From an uncultured Actinomycetes bacterium (lineage in GTDB: Bacteria > Actinomycetota > Actinomycetes > S36-B12): a DNA stretch of 59,154 nt. The translations under genes and the position numbers were made by a program. The notes under the pieces are model-generated. The model was not told where the DNA came from. It was given only the letters and a program-made list of their open reading frames with translations, and made no database searches. Positions 18,205 through 31,421 of this stretch are shown in pieces. How positions within the stretch are numbered: position 1 is the first letter of the stretch; each line of letters starts with the position of its first letter. The DNA lies in NCBI GenBank assembly GCA_903960135.1, contig CAJBZP010000087.1, forward strand, positions 1-59,154, read 5' to 3'.

Positions 18205-20225
18205 CTAGAACTACCCTGCAGCGAAGCACCACCCGCCCACCATTGGGTTTTGGTGCCATTGCCCTGCTCGCTACGTCCTTGGTGGTACTCGCGGTCAGTG
18301 CCCTCGGCGTATCCCTAGTCGTTGCCGGCGGCGGCTACGAACCGCCGAGTGTTGGGCTACCTGATCCTGGCCCGCTGGTGGTCTGGGGTGTCCCGATACT
18401 TCGCCTGCTAACCGACATCGCCGCACTAGCGACTATCGGGTGGCTGCTAGCCGCCAGCATCTTGGACCCGACCGGCAAAGATGGGGTGATCTCACGCGTT
18501 GGCCGCGTTGATGCCCTCCGCGCATCAATAGCTGCACTGATCTGGTCCGTGCTGGCCCTCGTTCAAATGTTTTTTGTACTTGCGAATGTCCTCGGTATCA
18601 CACTTAGCCAGGCTTTTGATCCGGCCGTCTTCGCGACCTATGCCAGCGATATCCCTGCCACCCGCGCCCTAATGGTCATGGCGCTGTTGGCTTTCGTCGT
18701 CGCTTTCGGCGCCTTTGTTACTTCGACCATCGGCGCTGAAGCCGGTTGGCTGCTCGTTGCCTTGGTCGCTGTTTCGCTGCCGGTCCTGGGCGGGCACGGT
18801 TCTGGCCTTGGCGACCACGCACTCGCCATCACCGCCGGTGTTGCGCACGTACTCGCCGCCGTGATTTGGATCGGCGGCCTGATGGCACTCGCCCTGCACG
18901 CTGTTAGGCGCGATGGTTCAGTGCAACGATCACTGCAGAGATTCTCGACAATCGCTCTAGTCGCGATCGTCCTACTAGCTGTTAGCGGGATCGCTAATGC
19001 ATACACAAGAATTGACTCAATCGGTCAACTGTTCACAACTGGCTACGGTCAAGTTGTCCTCGCGAAAGCTCTGTTAATAGTTGGCCTTGGTCTTATTGGT
19101 TACCTGATGCGCCGACGAGTCATTGCCGGGGCGAGCAAGGCGTCTGGGGTTTCGATATTTGCCCGGATTGCCGCACTTGAGCTGACGATCATGGTCGTTT
19201 CCGTTGCCTTGGGCGTGAGCCTCGCATCGAGTGCACCGCCGCGACTACAGACCGGCTTTAACTCTTTTGGTGAGACCCTGCTCGGATTCGCCTACCCACC
19301 ACCTCCCACCGTGTTGACCGTTGGCCTGGGCTTTCGACTCGAACCACTGTTCTTGACTTTGGGGATCGTTGGAGCGGCGCTTTATTGCATTGGCGTTGCT
19401 CGCCTGCGAGCCCGCGGCGACAAGTGGCCATGGGGTCGCCTTGTCGCGTGGCTGCTTGGCATCGGCATCATGATTTGGTGCACCAACGCGGGCATTGCCA
19501 CCTATTCGCAGGTCTCGGTGGGACTGCACATGTTCCAGCACATGACCATGACGATGCTGGCACCGATCATGCTGGTACTCGGTGCACCAGCCACCCTCGC
19601 ATTGCGGGCACTAAAACCCTCCCACGGTACCGAGCGAGGTCCGCGCGAGTGGCTTATGTGGTTCCTCCACAGTTGGATCACCCGCATTCTCACTAATCCG
19701 TTCTATGTGTTTTTTATCTACGTACTTGGCCTTTACGGCCTCTACATGACGCCACTATTCGGCTGGCTCATGGGCAGTCACGCCGGGCACGTCTTCATGC
19801 AACTTCACTTCCTCGCAGCCGGATATCTTTTCTACTGGGTACTCATCGGCATTGACCCGCGGCCTAAACCACTCCCGTATTGGGGTCGCTTATTAATGTT
19901 GATGCTGGCCTTGTCGGTGCATGGTTTCTTTGCGGTCGCGATGATGATGTCTTCGACCCCGCTGGCCACCGAGTGGTACGGGGTGGTCCAACCAGATTGG
20001 ATAGTTGACCCCCTCCGCGACACCTTGATCGGGGCCCAAGTGGCCTGGGGGTTGTCTGAGGTGCCGACACTGATCGTCCTGATTGCCATAGCCGTCCAAT
20101 GGTCCCGAAGCGACGACCGAGAGGCCAAGAGATCCGATCGCCAGGCCGATCGGGACGGCGACGCGGAGTTAAATGAATACAACGAGCGCTTTGCACGCTT
20201 GGCAGGGCAGGACAAACAGGGCTAA
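18201..20225 (+). CDS. CopD / cytochrome c oxidase assembly factor CtaG fusion membrane protein
   Basis: CopD-like N-terminus (GGLMALALHAVRR), CtaG C-terminus (HMFQHMTMTMLAPIMLVLGAP...HFLAAGYLFYWVLIGIDPRP); ATGA overlap with the CopC gene. Confidence 0.9.
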   Translation: MTRTTLQRSTTRPPLGFGAIALLATSLVVLAVSALGVSLVVAGGGYEPPSVGLPDPGPLVVWGVPILRLLTDIAALATIGWLLAASILDPTGKDGVISRVGRVDALRASIAALIWSVLALVQMFFVLANVLGITLSQAFDPAVFATYASDIPATRALMVMALLAFVVAFGAFVTSTIGAEAGWLLVALVAVSLPVLGGHGSGLGDHALAITAGVAHVLAAVIWIGGLMALALHAVRRDGSVQRSLQRFSTIALVAIVLLAVSGIANAYTRIDSIGQLFTTGYGQVVLAKALLIVGLGLIGYLMRRRVIAGASKASGVSIFARIAALELTIMVVSVALGVSLASSAPPRLQTGFNSFGETLLGFAYPPPPTVLTVGLGFRLEPLFLTLGIVGAALYCIGVARLRARGDKWPWGRLVAWLLGIGIMIWCTNAGIATYSQVSVGLHMFQHMTMTMLAPIMLVLGAPATLALRALKPSHGTERGPREWLMWFLHSWITRILTNPFYVFFIYVLGLYGLYMTPLFGWLMGSHAGHVFMQLHFLAAGYLFYWVLIGIDPRPKPLPYWGRLLMLMLALSVHGFFAVAMMMSSTPLATEWYGVVQPDWIVDPLRDTLIGAQVAWGLSEVPTLIVLIAIAVQWSRSDDREAKRSDRQADRDGDAELNEYNERFARLAGQDKQG

Positions 20226-20234
20226 TCTGCACGG

Positions 20235-20990
20235 ATGCGCCGGCTTCTCATCACCACGATTGCACTCTTGGTGGTAGTCAGCCCGCACGCCAATGCTGCG
20301 CAACCAAGTGCACCGGAGTGGTTTCCGACGCAGTTGGCACACGTCGAGGGCTCCGATCAGGTGATCGTTGTCACCGCACCCAGGTGGACTTCGACCTCGG
20401 GCACACTGCGCGCGTTCGAACGTTCGACCACCGGAAATTGGGTGCAAGTTCTTGATGCGACTCCTGCCTTATTGGGCTATGGCGGGTTGGTGATCGCAGC
20501 AGATCGCAAGCAAGGTACCGGTAAGACACCAGCGGGTACCTTCGCTATCGAGACGGCATTCGGCCGGCTCGCAAACCCTGGCACGGCATTGCCCTACACC
20601 GAATTTGATCGCGGTGATGCGTGGACGTATGACCCAAAGCATCCAGCTACCTACAATCTTTTCCAAGATGCAGACGTGAGCTGGGATGGATACGGCAACT
20701 ATGTCGAACGACTTTGGCAATATGGGATGCAATACAACTATGTGGCTGTACTTGACTTCAATCTGCCCAAGGGGCCGGTAACGGTTGGTGGCAATGGGAT
20801 TCGTCGAACTTCACCGCCGGCCGACATCCGTCGCGGCGGCGGCATCTTCTTGCACGTGAGTAATGGCGATAAGACCGCCGGCTGTGTCGCGATCGCTGAA
20901 CAGCGGCTGGCTCAGATCATGAAGTGGTTAGACCCAGCAAAAAAGCCAATCATAGTTATCGGCACGATCGCCACTATCAAACAGATGTAG
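20235..20990 (+). CDS. Secreted L,D-transpeptidase (YkuD-like) family protein
   Basis: Signal peptide; GTGKTPAGTFAIETAFG and FLHVSNGDKTAGCVAI catalytic motif. Confidence 0.82.
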   Translation: MRRLLITTIALLVVVSPHANAAQPSAPEWFPTQLAHVEGSDQVIVVTAPRWTSTSGTLRAFERSTTGNWVQVLDATPALLGYGGLVIAADRKQGTGKTPAGTFAIETAFGRLANPGTALPYTEFDRGDAWTYDPKHPATYNLFQDADVSWDGYGNYVERLWQYGMQYNYVAVLDFNLPKGPVTVGGNGIRRTSPPADIRRGGGIFLHVSNGDKTAGCVAIAEQRLAQIMKWLDPAKKPIIVIGTIATIKQM

Positions 20991-21017
20991 CAGTCAGCAA
21001 AAAGATGCAGCAGCCGG

Positions 21018-21800
21018 CTAACGCAACCTGATGTCACGGAGTACCGGGAACTGTGACCGCCAGGCCTTGGGAGTCTCGGGGTCGATTTCGACGTAGATGA
21101 TTTCCTCATCGCCACCACCCCTGGCGACCACCGCACCTTTGGGGTCAATGACACAGGAGTGGCCACCAAGGGTGGTGCCCGGCTGGTCGCCAACTTCATT
21201 GCATGCAATTAGCCAAGCCTGGTTTTCAATTGCCCTGGCTTGGGTCAGCACATCCCAATGCTCTATCCGCGGGGTGGGCCAGCCTGAGGTAACAACAAAT
21301 GCGGTCGCACCGCCTTCGGTCAATGCCCTGAAGAGCTCGGGGAAGCGAAGGTCGTAGCAAGTAGCCAGGCCGGTCGGACCAAGTGGGGTGTCAACGACAA
21401 CTAGTTCAGAACCGGCACTCATCAAAGTCGTCTCACCACCCTCGAAACCAAATAAGTGAATCTTTCGATAGGTGGCGCGGAGATCACCCTCGGGCGAGAA
21501 AAGCACACTGGTATTGAAGTAAGAGCCATCAGCTTCCTCGCAAAAAGAGCCCCCATGCAGCCAAATCGCGTGTTGTTTGGCCAAGGCACCCAGATCGGTG
21601 ATGAGCGGGCCGTCGATCACCTGTGCGTGCTCACGGGCCGCCTCGATGTCAAACGCGCCCACATGCCACAACTCAGGAAGCACGACGAATTGTGCTTTGG
21701 CTGCCGCTTTTGCGACCAGACCTAGAGCCCTAGTGACCCGCTGGTAAACCGGGTCGGCCGAAGTACAGTTCAATTGGATTAGGGCTACTGTGACGCTCAC
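21018..21800 (-). CDS. Carbon-nitrogen hydrolase (nitrilase superfamily)
   Basis: VALIQLNC, VLPELW, YRKIHLFGFEGGE, TCYDLRFPELFRAL (E-K-C triad). Confidence 0.92.
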   Translation of the reverse strand: MSVTVALIQLNCTSADPVYQRVTRALGLVAKAAAKAQFVVLPELWHVGAFDIEAAREHAQVIDGPLITDLGALAKQHAIWLHGGSFCEEADGSYFNTSVLFSPEGDLRATYRKIHLFGFEGGETTLMSAGSELVVVDTPLGPTGLATCYDLRFPELFRALTEGGATAFVVTSGWPTPRIEHWDVLTQARAIENQAWLIACNEVGDQPGTTLGGHSCVIDPKGAVVARGGGDEEIIYVEIDPETPKAWRSQFPVLRDIRLR

Positions 21801-21857
21801 GAGGAAAACCTTAGCGGCGAAGATCACTTTCGGGGCCTACCACCGGATTGGAGCCAA

Positions 21858-22682
21858 GTGCAGGACACTTTCACAAAAGCCGACCTAGTCAAGGCATCAT
21901 TAGACGCTTTGACTCAGGTAGCCGACCTAGTAGCCCCGCTTACGGCAGCCCAGTGGGAATCCCCAACCCCATGCCCGGGGTGGCGGGTGTCCGATGTTGT
22001 TGCTCACCTGGCGGATTTTGAGTCGTTCCTGAGCGGTAACCCACGAGCCACCGCTGAGCCGGACTGGACAACTACGCCGCACGTGGCTAGCGAGGCCGGA
22101 AAATTCATCGAACTCGGAGTTGAAGCCCGGCGCGGGGCTACTCAAAGTGATCAAGTTGCCGAGTTGCTTAACCTCATCGAACTGCGCCGCACGATCCTGA
22201 CCGCTGACACCAGTGAGTTATCAAGTCAGGTGCGCGGGCCCTTCGGGGCACCGATAACCCTAGAACGGGCCTTGACTATGCGGGCGTTCGATACCTGGGT
22301 TCACGAGCAAGATATTCGCGACGCGGTGGATCAACCCGGTGGTTGGACGGGGCTCCCGTTCGAGGTGGCACTAAGTGTTTTGATCAGCGCCCTTCCTGTC
22401 GTCTGGGGCAAGAATTCGAAGCCCCCCGTCGGGGCTGTCCTCAATTTGGGCATCAGTGACCTAGCAAGTGAGGTATTCATTCGCCTCGATGATGACGGCC
22501 GCGCGCGTTTTATTTCCAAGGCAGAGCCCACTGTTCAACTATCGATCTCGGTCACGGACCTTGTGCATCGAATGTGTGGACGAGTTAGCGCCGATGACCC
22601 CGACTTTATCTCGAGAATTGAAGTTAGTGGGCCGGATGACTTAGTTCAGCGCCTGATAGGCGGCATGGTTATTACTCCGTAG
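21858..22682 (+). CDS. Mycothiol-dependent maleylpyruvate isomerase-like / DinB-superfamily protein
   Basis: TAAQWESPTPCPGWRVSDVVAHLADFE, FDTWVHEQDIRDAV; GTG start. Confidence 0.83.
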   Translation: MQDTFTKADLVKASLDALTQVADLVAPLTAAQWESPTPCPGWRVSDVVAHLADFESFLSGNPRATAEPDWTTTPHVASEAGKFIELGVEARRGATQSDQVAELLNLIELRRTILTADTSELSSQVRGPFGAPITLERALTMRAFDTWVHEQDIRDAVDQPGGWTGLPFEVALSVLISALPVVWGKNSKPPVGAVLNLGISDLASEVFIRLDDDGRARFISKAEPTVQLSISVTDLVHRMCGRVSADDPDFISRIEVSGPDDLVQRLIGGMVITP

Positions 22683-23910
22683 CGTGCGCCAGCACCATTT
22701 CAACTGCTGGATCAGTCAGGAAATTGGCCATACTCACCAATGCCCTTGAGCCAAGTGCGCCGTCGATTACTCGATGATCAAAGGACAAGGACAGTTGCAT
22801 GATGGGGCGTACCACTATCGCCCCGTCAACAACCCATGGTCGATCAAGAATTCGGCCAATCGCCAAAATGGCGGACTCGCCTGGATTGATGATCGGGGTG
22901 CCGCCATCAACTCCAAAGACTCCTACGTTGGTGATGGTGATCGTGCCGCCGGTTAAATCGGCCGGCGTGCTGCGCCCCGCCCGTGCAGCCTCGATCAGGG
23001 TATGGATACTTCGTGCGAGTTGAGGTAACTGCATCGAGCCCGCCGCCTTAACCGATGGCACCAGCAGTCCGCGGGGGGTGTCAGCAGCGATCCCAAGATG
23101 AACCTCGCTATGGGTGACAATTTCGGCGCCCTGCGGTGACTCGATCCAGGTCGAATTAATCCGCGGGTATTGCTTGACCGCGTGAATTACCGCGGCGGCG
23201 GCGATAGTCAATGGCGTGACTCTGATGCCTTCGTAAGCCCCGTTGGCGCGCAACTTGGTAACCAAGTCAAGGGTCCGTGAAACATCAACCTCAACCCATT
23301 CGGTTACATGTGGTGCCGTGAATGCTGAGCGCACCATCGCGTCTGCCATGGCGCGCTGTACCCCACGCACCGGTTGGCGAACATCGCGCCCGGTCGACGC
23401 CGCTACTTGCCCGGCAGCCTGACCGGTGGGAGCGGTGCCCAGTACATCGGCACGGGTGATCACCCCGTCGGCACCGGTTGGTGTCACCGAGTCCAGCCGC
23501 ACGCCGAGCTCCTTCGCCAACTTGCGAACAAGTGGCTTGGTTCGGGTCGCGCTGGTAGGTGTGCGTTCTTGCCGGCTCGCCGGCTTTCGCGGCCGGCGGT
23601 GCGCCTCGTGGTCAGTTTTCACGCCGTAGCCGACCAGAACCGGCTCCCGATCATCGGCCTTGGCTGTTACCAAGATAGTGACAATCGGGGAACCAACGGG
23701 CACGATTTCACCCTCGGGAACATGAAGTGCTTCTATTGAACCGGCATACGGGCAGGGGAGTTCAACAACCGCCTTCGCGGTCTCAATTTCCACGATTATT
23801 TGGTTAACCGAAACACTGTCGCCGGGACGAACCCGCCACTTGACGATTTCGGCCTCGGTTAGGCCTTCACCTACGTCGGGCAGGTGGAATACCTGCTGCT
23901 GTTCCGCCAT
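22672..23910 (-). CDS. Dihydrolipoamide acyltransferase E2 component of a 2-oxoacid dehydrogenase (BkdC/PdhC)
   Basis: Lipoyl domain EIETAKAVVELP, E3-binding domain KPLVRKLAKELGV, catalytic SFDHRVIDGA. Confidence 0.95.
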   Translation of the reverse strand: MAEQQQVFHLPDVGEGLTEAEIVKWRVRPGDSVSVNQIIVEIETAKAVVELPCPYAGSIEALHVPEGEIVPVGSPIVTILVTAKADDREPVLVGYGVKTDHEAHRRPRKPASRQERTPTSATRTKPLVRKLAKELGVRLDSVTPTGADGVITRADVLGTAPTGQAAGQVAASTGRDVRQPVRGVQRAMADAMVRSAFTAPHVTEWVEVDVSRTLDLVTKLRANGAYEGIRVTPLTIAAAAVIHAVKQYPRINSTWIESPQGAEIVTHSEVHLGIAADTPRGLLVPSVKAAGSMQLPQLARSIHTLIEAARAGRSTPADLTGGTITITNVGVFGVDGGTPIINPGESAILAIGRILDRPWVVDGAIVVRPIMQLSLSFDHRVIDGALGSRALVSMANFLTDPAVEMVLAHATE

Positions 23911-23911
23911 C

Positions 23912-24898
23912 TCAGTACCTCATCACTCGTTCAGCAGCATCGAGCACTCGATCGAGATCCGGCAGGAAATGCTCCTCGATTCGACTTGCCGGATAAGGCA
24001 CATCGAATCCCGCGACCCTAGTAACCGGCGCTTCGAGTTCATAGAAGCACTTTTCGCCAATACGTGCTGCAATTTCGGCCCCTACCCCACCACTTAGTGC
24101 AGCTTCATGGACGACAACAAGTCGACTTGTGCGCTGGACCGATGCAACGAGGGTTTCGTAGTCAATCGGTGAGAGAGCTTGCAAATCGACAACCTCGAGT
24201 GAGATGTTGGTGGCGACGGCCGCAGCCTCGAGGCAGGTACGCACCATCGGGCCGTAACAGGCCACCGTGACGTCACTTCCAGCCTTAACAATTCGCGCCC
24301 GCCATGGATCAGCTACCGCTCCTAGGTCAAGGGCGGATTGGGATTCATCAACTTCGCCCTTGTCCCAGTACCGCCGCTTTGGCTCGAAGTAGATGACCGG
24401 GTCGTTGCAGGTGATCGCCTGTTGGATGGTGAGGTATGCCGACTGTGGATCCGAGGGCGTTAGAACTCGAAGCCCAGCGGTGTGAGCAAAGTACGCCTCC
24501 GGTGACTCACTGTGATGTTCGACGGCGCCGATCCCGCCACCATACGGGATTCGAATAGTGATCGGCATTGCTACCGCACCATCCATTCGCCGATGGAACT
24601 TGGCAACCTGCGAAACAATTTGATCAAACCCTGGATAAACAAAACCATCGAATTGAATCTCAAGGACTGGGCGATACCCGCGCATAGCCAGCCCGACCGC
24701 AGTGCCGACTATTCCGCTTTCAGCAAGTGGCGCATCCAATACTCGGTGCTCACCAAAATCCTTCTGCAATCCGTCGGTTACCCGGAATACCCCACCTAAC
24801 CGGCCGATGTCTTCACCGAACAAAAGCACCTTGGGATCGCGTTCCATTGCCTTGCGTAGGCCGGCATTTATCGCCTTCACCATCGTCAGGTTTGTCAT
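23912..24898 (-). CDS. 2-oxoacid dehydrogenase E1 beta subunit
   Basis: LFGEDIGRLGGVFRVTDGLQKDFGEHRVLDAPLAESGIVGTAVGLAMRG. Confidence 0.95.
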   Translation of the reverse strand: MTNLTMVKAINAGLRKAMERDPKVLLFGEDIGRLGGVFRVTDGLQKDFGEHRVLDAPLAESGIVGTAVGLAMRGYRPVLEIQFDGFVYPGFDQIVSQVAKFHRRMDGAVAMPITIRIPYGGGIGAVEHHSESPEAYFAHTAGLRVLTPSDPQSAYLTIQQAITCNDPVIYFEPKRRYWDKGEVDESQSALDLGAVADPWRARIVKAGSDVTVACYGPMVRTCLEAAAVATNISLEVVDLQALSPIDYETLVASVQRTSRLVVVHEAALSGGVGAEIAARIGEKCFYELEAPVTRVAGFDVPYPASRIEEHFLPDLDRVLDAAERVMRY

Positions 24899-24901
24899 TG
24901 G

Positions 24902-25981
24902 CTAACCCACCGCATCTTCAAAGGAGGCTAGGTACTCCAACATTTCAGCACGCTGTTCATCCATGCGCGGGTGCTGCTCTGAATAGACATCATCAAACAT
25001 CGATGCAGGTGTCGGGGGCACCATCGCACGGACACCCTCACGAATTTGCTCGGCTAGCTCTTCGCCTTCGTGCTCGATCTGATCGAAGTAGGAGCGATCA
25101 GCGATCCCTTGGCGTGCTAGGTGAACTTTCAATCGCTCGATTGGGTCCCGCAGTCGCCAGGTCTCGAGTTCACCCGCGAGCCGGTATCGCGTCGGATCAT
25201 CCGATGTCGTGTGGGCGCCCATGCGGTAGGTGTAAGCCTCGATCAGAGTTGGTCCGTTACCCGTACGCGCTCTTTCAAGTGCAACTTTGGTCACCGCCAT
25301 AACCGCCAGCACATCATTGCCATCAACCTGCACACCTGGGAAACCAAAACCTGCCGCACGTTCGAAAATCTGCACGTTGCTTTGCCGGTCACGCGGCTGT
25401 GAAATCGCCCATTGGTTGTTCTGGCAGAAGAAAACTACTGGCGCTGAGAAGGAAGCTGCAAAGACAAATGCCTCGTTCACATCGCCTTGCGCTGTTGCCC
25501 CGTCACCAAAATAAGTGACGGCAACGTCCTCGGCGCCGTCAAATGCAATACCCATCGCATAACCGACTCCATGTAGGACCTGTGCACCGATGACTATTGA
25601 ATACGGCCCGCACTTATGCGCGTTCGGATCCCAGCCGCCGTTACTCACTCCACGAAACATCGCGAGCATGTCAAGTGCTGCTACCCCTCGACACCAGGTC
25701 ACCCCGTGCTCACGGAATGTGGGAAAAGCAAAATCGTTGGGTGCCATGGCGCGGGCTGAACCCACCTGCGCGGCCTCTTGCCCAAGGCAGGGCGCCCATA
25801 AACCTAATTCACCTTGGCGTTGCAGCGCCGTCGCCTCGGTGTCGATCCGTCGCACCAAGACCATGTCGCGATAAAGGCCCCTGAGCTCAGCGTCCGTTAA
25901 GTTGATGTCGTATTGGGGATGCGCGACCCGCTGGCCCTCCGGGGTCAGCAATTGGACGGCGCTCACTCGTTCGTCAACCAT
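24902..25981 (-). CDS. 2-oxoacid dehydrogenase E1 alpha subunit
   Basis: GDGATAQGDVNEAFVFAASFSAPVVFFCQNNQWAIS TPP motif; probable start MVDERVSAVQLL. Confidence 0.94.
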   Translation of the reverse strand: MVDERVSAVQLLTPEGQRVAHPQYDINLTDAELRGLYRDMVLVRRIDTEATALQRQGELGLWAPCLGQEAAQVGSARAMAPNDFAFPTFREHGVTWCRGVAALDMLAMFRGVSNGGWDPNAHKCGPYSIVIGAQVLHGVGYAMGIAFDGAEDVAVTYFGDGATAQGDVNEAFVFAASFSAPVVFFCQNNQWAISQPRDRQSNVQIFERAAGFGFPGVQVDGNDVLAVMAVTKVALERARTGNGPTLIEAYTYRMGAHTTSDDPTRYRLAGELETWRLRDPIERLKVHLARQGIADRSYFDQIEHEGEELAEQIREGVRAMVPPTPASMFDDVYSEQHPRMDEQRAEMLEYLASFEDAVG

Positions 25982-26112
25982 CAATCCTCCACGGCACATC
26001 CTTGCACCCGCCAGACCGGTGGCCAACAGTCACAGTTGGCGACGCTAAGCGCAAGATAAAAGCGTTAATAGTGTCAAAATCGCTGTTTTCAGCTAGTGTC
26101 GCCCTAGTTAAA

Positions 26113-26127
26113 CGCATTAATAATGCG
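26113..26127. promoter_or_regulatory. Perfect palindrome CGCATTA-A-TAATGCG upstream of the Lrp gene
   Basis: 7-bp arms around one base; imperfect second copy GCGTTAATAGTG at 26072-26083. Confidence 0.6.
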
Positions 26128-26144
26128 AAACGGGGTGGAATATC

Positions 26145-26600
26145 TTGATTAGCGCTCGCCCGGTCGATGAAGTTGACCGGCACATCATTTCGCTGCTGGT
26201 CGAAAATGGCCGGCGCAGCGTCCTTGATATTGCCGAGCGGGTCCAACTGACCCCGGCGCCGGTAAAACGCCGCATTGATCGACTAGAACGGCTCGGGGTA
26301 ATTGCTGGGTACACCACGGTGATTGATCAAAGTCGGCTGGACGGTGGCCTGGAGGCCTTCACTGAATTGCGGTTCGCCGGGAACACCGATGTTGATTCGA
26401 TTAAGAAAGCGGCAGCATCGCTGCCAGAGGTGATTGAGGTATTCACAGTGGCCGGTGACCCTGACGCCCTAATCCGTATCCGAGCCGACAACGTGCATCA
26501 TCTTCAGCAGGTGGTTGACGGTCTGCGCAAGCACGCCGAAGTGATCGGGACGAAGACACTAATAGTTCTCGAGGCATGGCGTCGCGATGGTTCAATTTAG
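26145..26600 (+). CDS. Lrp/AsnC family transcriptional regulator
   Basis: VDEVDRHIISLLVENGRRSVLDIAERVQLTPAPVKRRIDRLERLGVIAGYTTVID; divergent from the E1/E2 operon. Confidence 0.93.
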   Translation: MISARPVDEVDRHIISLLVENGRRSVLDIAERVQLTPAPVKRRIDRLERLGVIAGYTTVIDQSRLDGGLEAFTELRFAGNTDVDSIKKAAASLPEVIEVFTVAGDPDALIRIRADNVHHLQQVVDGLRKHAEVIGTKTLIVLEAWRRDGSI

Positions 26601-26614
26601 GGCACAATGCCAAC

Positions 26615-29864
<3,250 letters not shown>

Positions 29865-29868
<4 letters not shown>

Positions 29869-31388
29869 CCCTGCGGCGCCGAATGCTCTTTGCAGCTTTC
29901 CTCGCCTTCGGCGTGATGGTGACGAGTGCGGTGTTCTTAGTCCAGGAATATTTCGGCACGGTTGTTTCGCAAAATGAGGTGCGCGAAACACTTGACCCTG
30001 CTGCTGATTCCGCACAATCGATGGTGTTGGCGCAGGCAAATGCATCACGGGCACTCACCGATTATGCATTGCTTGCTACTCCGGAGTATCTAACTCGGCT
30101 AACCAACGCGATTGCGCGCACTGACGCTCTCGCGCAGCAGATTTCCCCGAAAGTAACAAGCCATTCTGACTTGACACAATTGCTGGCCAATGTAGTTGCC
30201 TCTCAGGCTACTTGGGTAACGAAAGGTGTTGGCCCGGTCACTTCAGCCATGGAGAGCGGTCGCGGTAAGAGGGCGCGGGCACTGACCGAGGCCGTCGCAA
30301 CGCGCCAGGCATACAACGACATGACCCAAGATGCCCAGCGCCTAGTAATCGCCATCGAAGACCACAGAGAAGAAGCCGCTAACCTCGCTCAAGGGTTCAC
30401 CTGGCTACTAGGTGTCGTCTTGTTGATTGCCGGGGTGAGTGCGACGGTATTGCTGGCCGGGCTCTTCCTCGGGCTTCGGCGGTGGGTCCTGCAGCCATTG
30501 GCTAGCCTGCAAGCCGACTTGAGACTGGCAACAGGGCAAGTGGGCCACGAACACGTTATTGACGGTGTCGGACCTCCGGAGATTGCACAGGTTGCGGTTG
30601 ATGCCGAGTCCATGCGCCGAAGCCTGGTCCGCGAGATTGATACCGCACGAGCTGCTCGGCAGGGATTGCTGCAGGAGGCTCCGGTGGTATCAGCACTTGC
30701 TGCCGAGCACATAGCCTCGCAAACGCTCGAGATCCCTGGTTTGAATATCTACGGCACGTCACAAACCGCTGAGGGAGTGATGTCCGGTGACTGGTGGGAC
30801 GCCGCCATCAGACCGGATGGCACGTTAGGGCTAGTAATTGCTGACGTTTCGGGGCACGGCGCCGCACCCGGAGTGACCGCCGTTCAGCTGCGGCCGCTAA
30901 TGCACGCCGGGCTGCGCGCCGGCAGCAGCCCGGATCAAATCCTTACGCTTGCAGCAACCATTCTTTTCGAGAGTGCGTTCTTTGTCACCGCACTCGCTGT
31001 CGTAATTGATCAACATGCCGGCACCATCACGTGGGCTAATGCCGGGCATGAACCGGCTCTGCTGGTTCAAGGCAACAAGTCCGCAAGTTTTTGTGAGCCA
31101 ACCGGGCCGCTACTTTCGTCTCTCGGTGGGAGTTGGGAGACGCGTACTCGGCAATTTGGTCCGGGTGCGCTACTTATCGCTTTCACCGATGGGTTGGTCG
31201 AATCACGCAGCGCTGCCGGCGAAACTTTCAGCTCGCACGATCTGTCGAGTTTCGTACGCGCTTGTGATGCTCCGGTTCGGATCAACGCCGAGGAAATCAC
31301 GCAGCGAGTGATTGCGCGCGCTCGGGAGCGTTCAGTGGAATGGCAGCGCGACGACATCACATTACTGGCGGTTTCCCGACCCCTTTAG
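29865..31388 (+). CDS. Membrane PP2C/SpoIIE (RsbU-like) serine phosphatase with extracellular sensor and HAMP-like region
   Basis: MSGDWWDAAIRPDGTLGLVIADVSGHGAAPGVTAVQLRPLM...LLIAFTDGLVESR; ATGA overlap with the EamA gene. Confidence 0.9.
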
Positions 31389-31421
31389 CGACTCGACACC
31401 GGCTAATGGCACGATGTCGTT

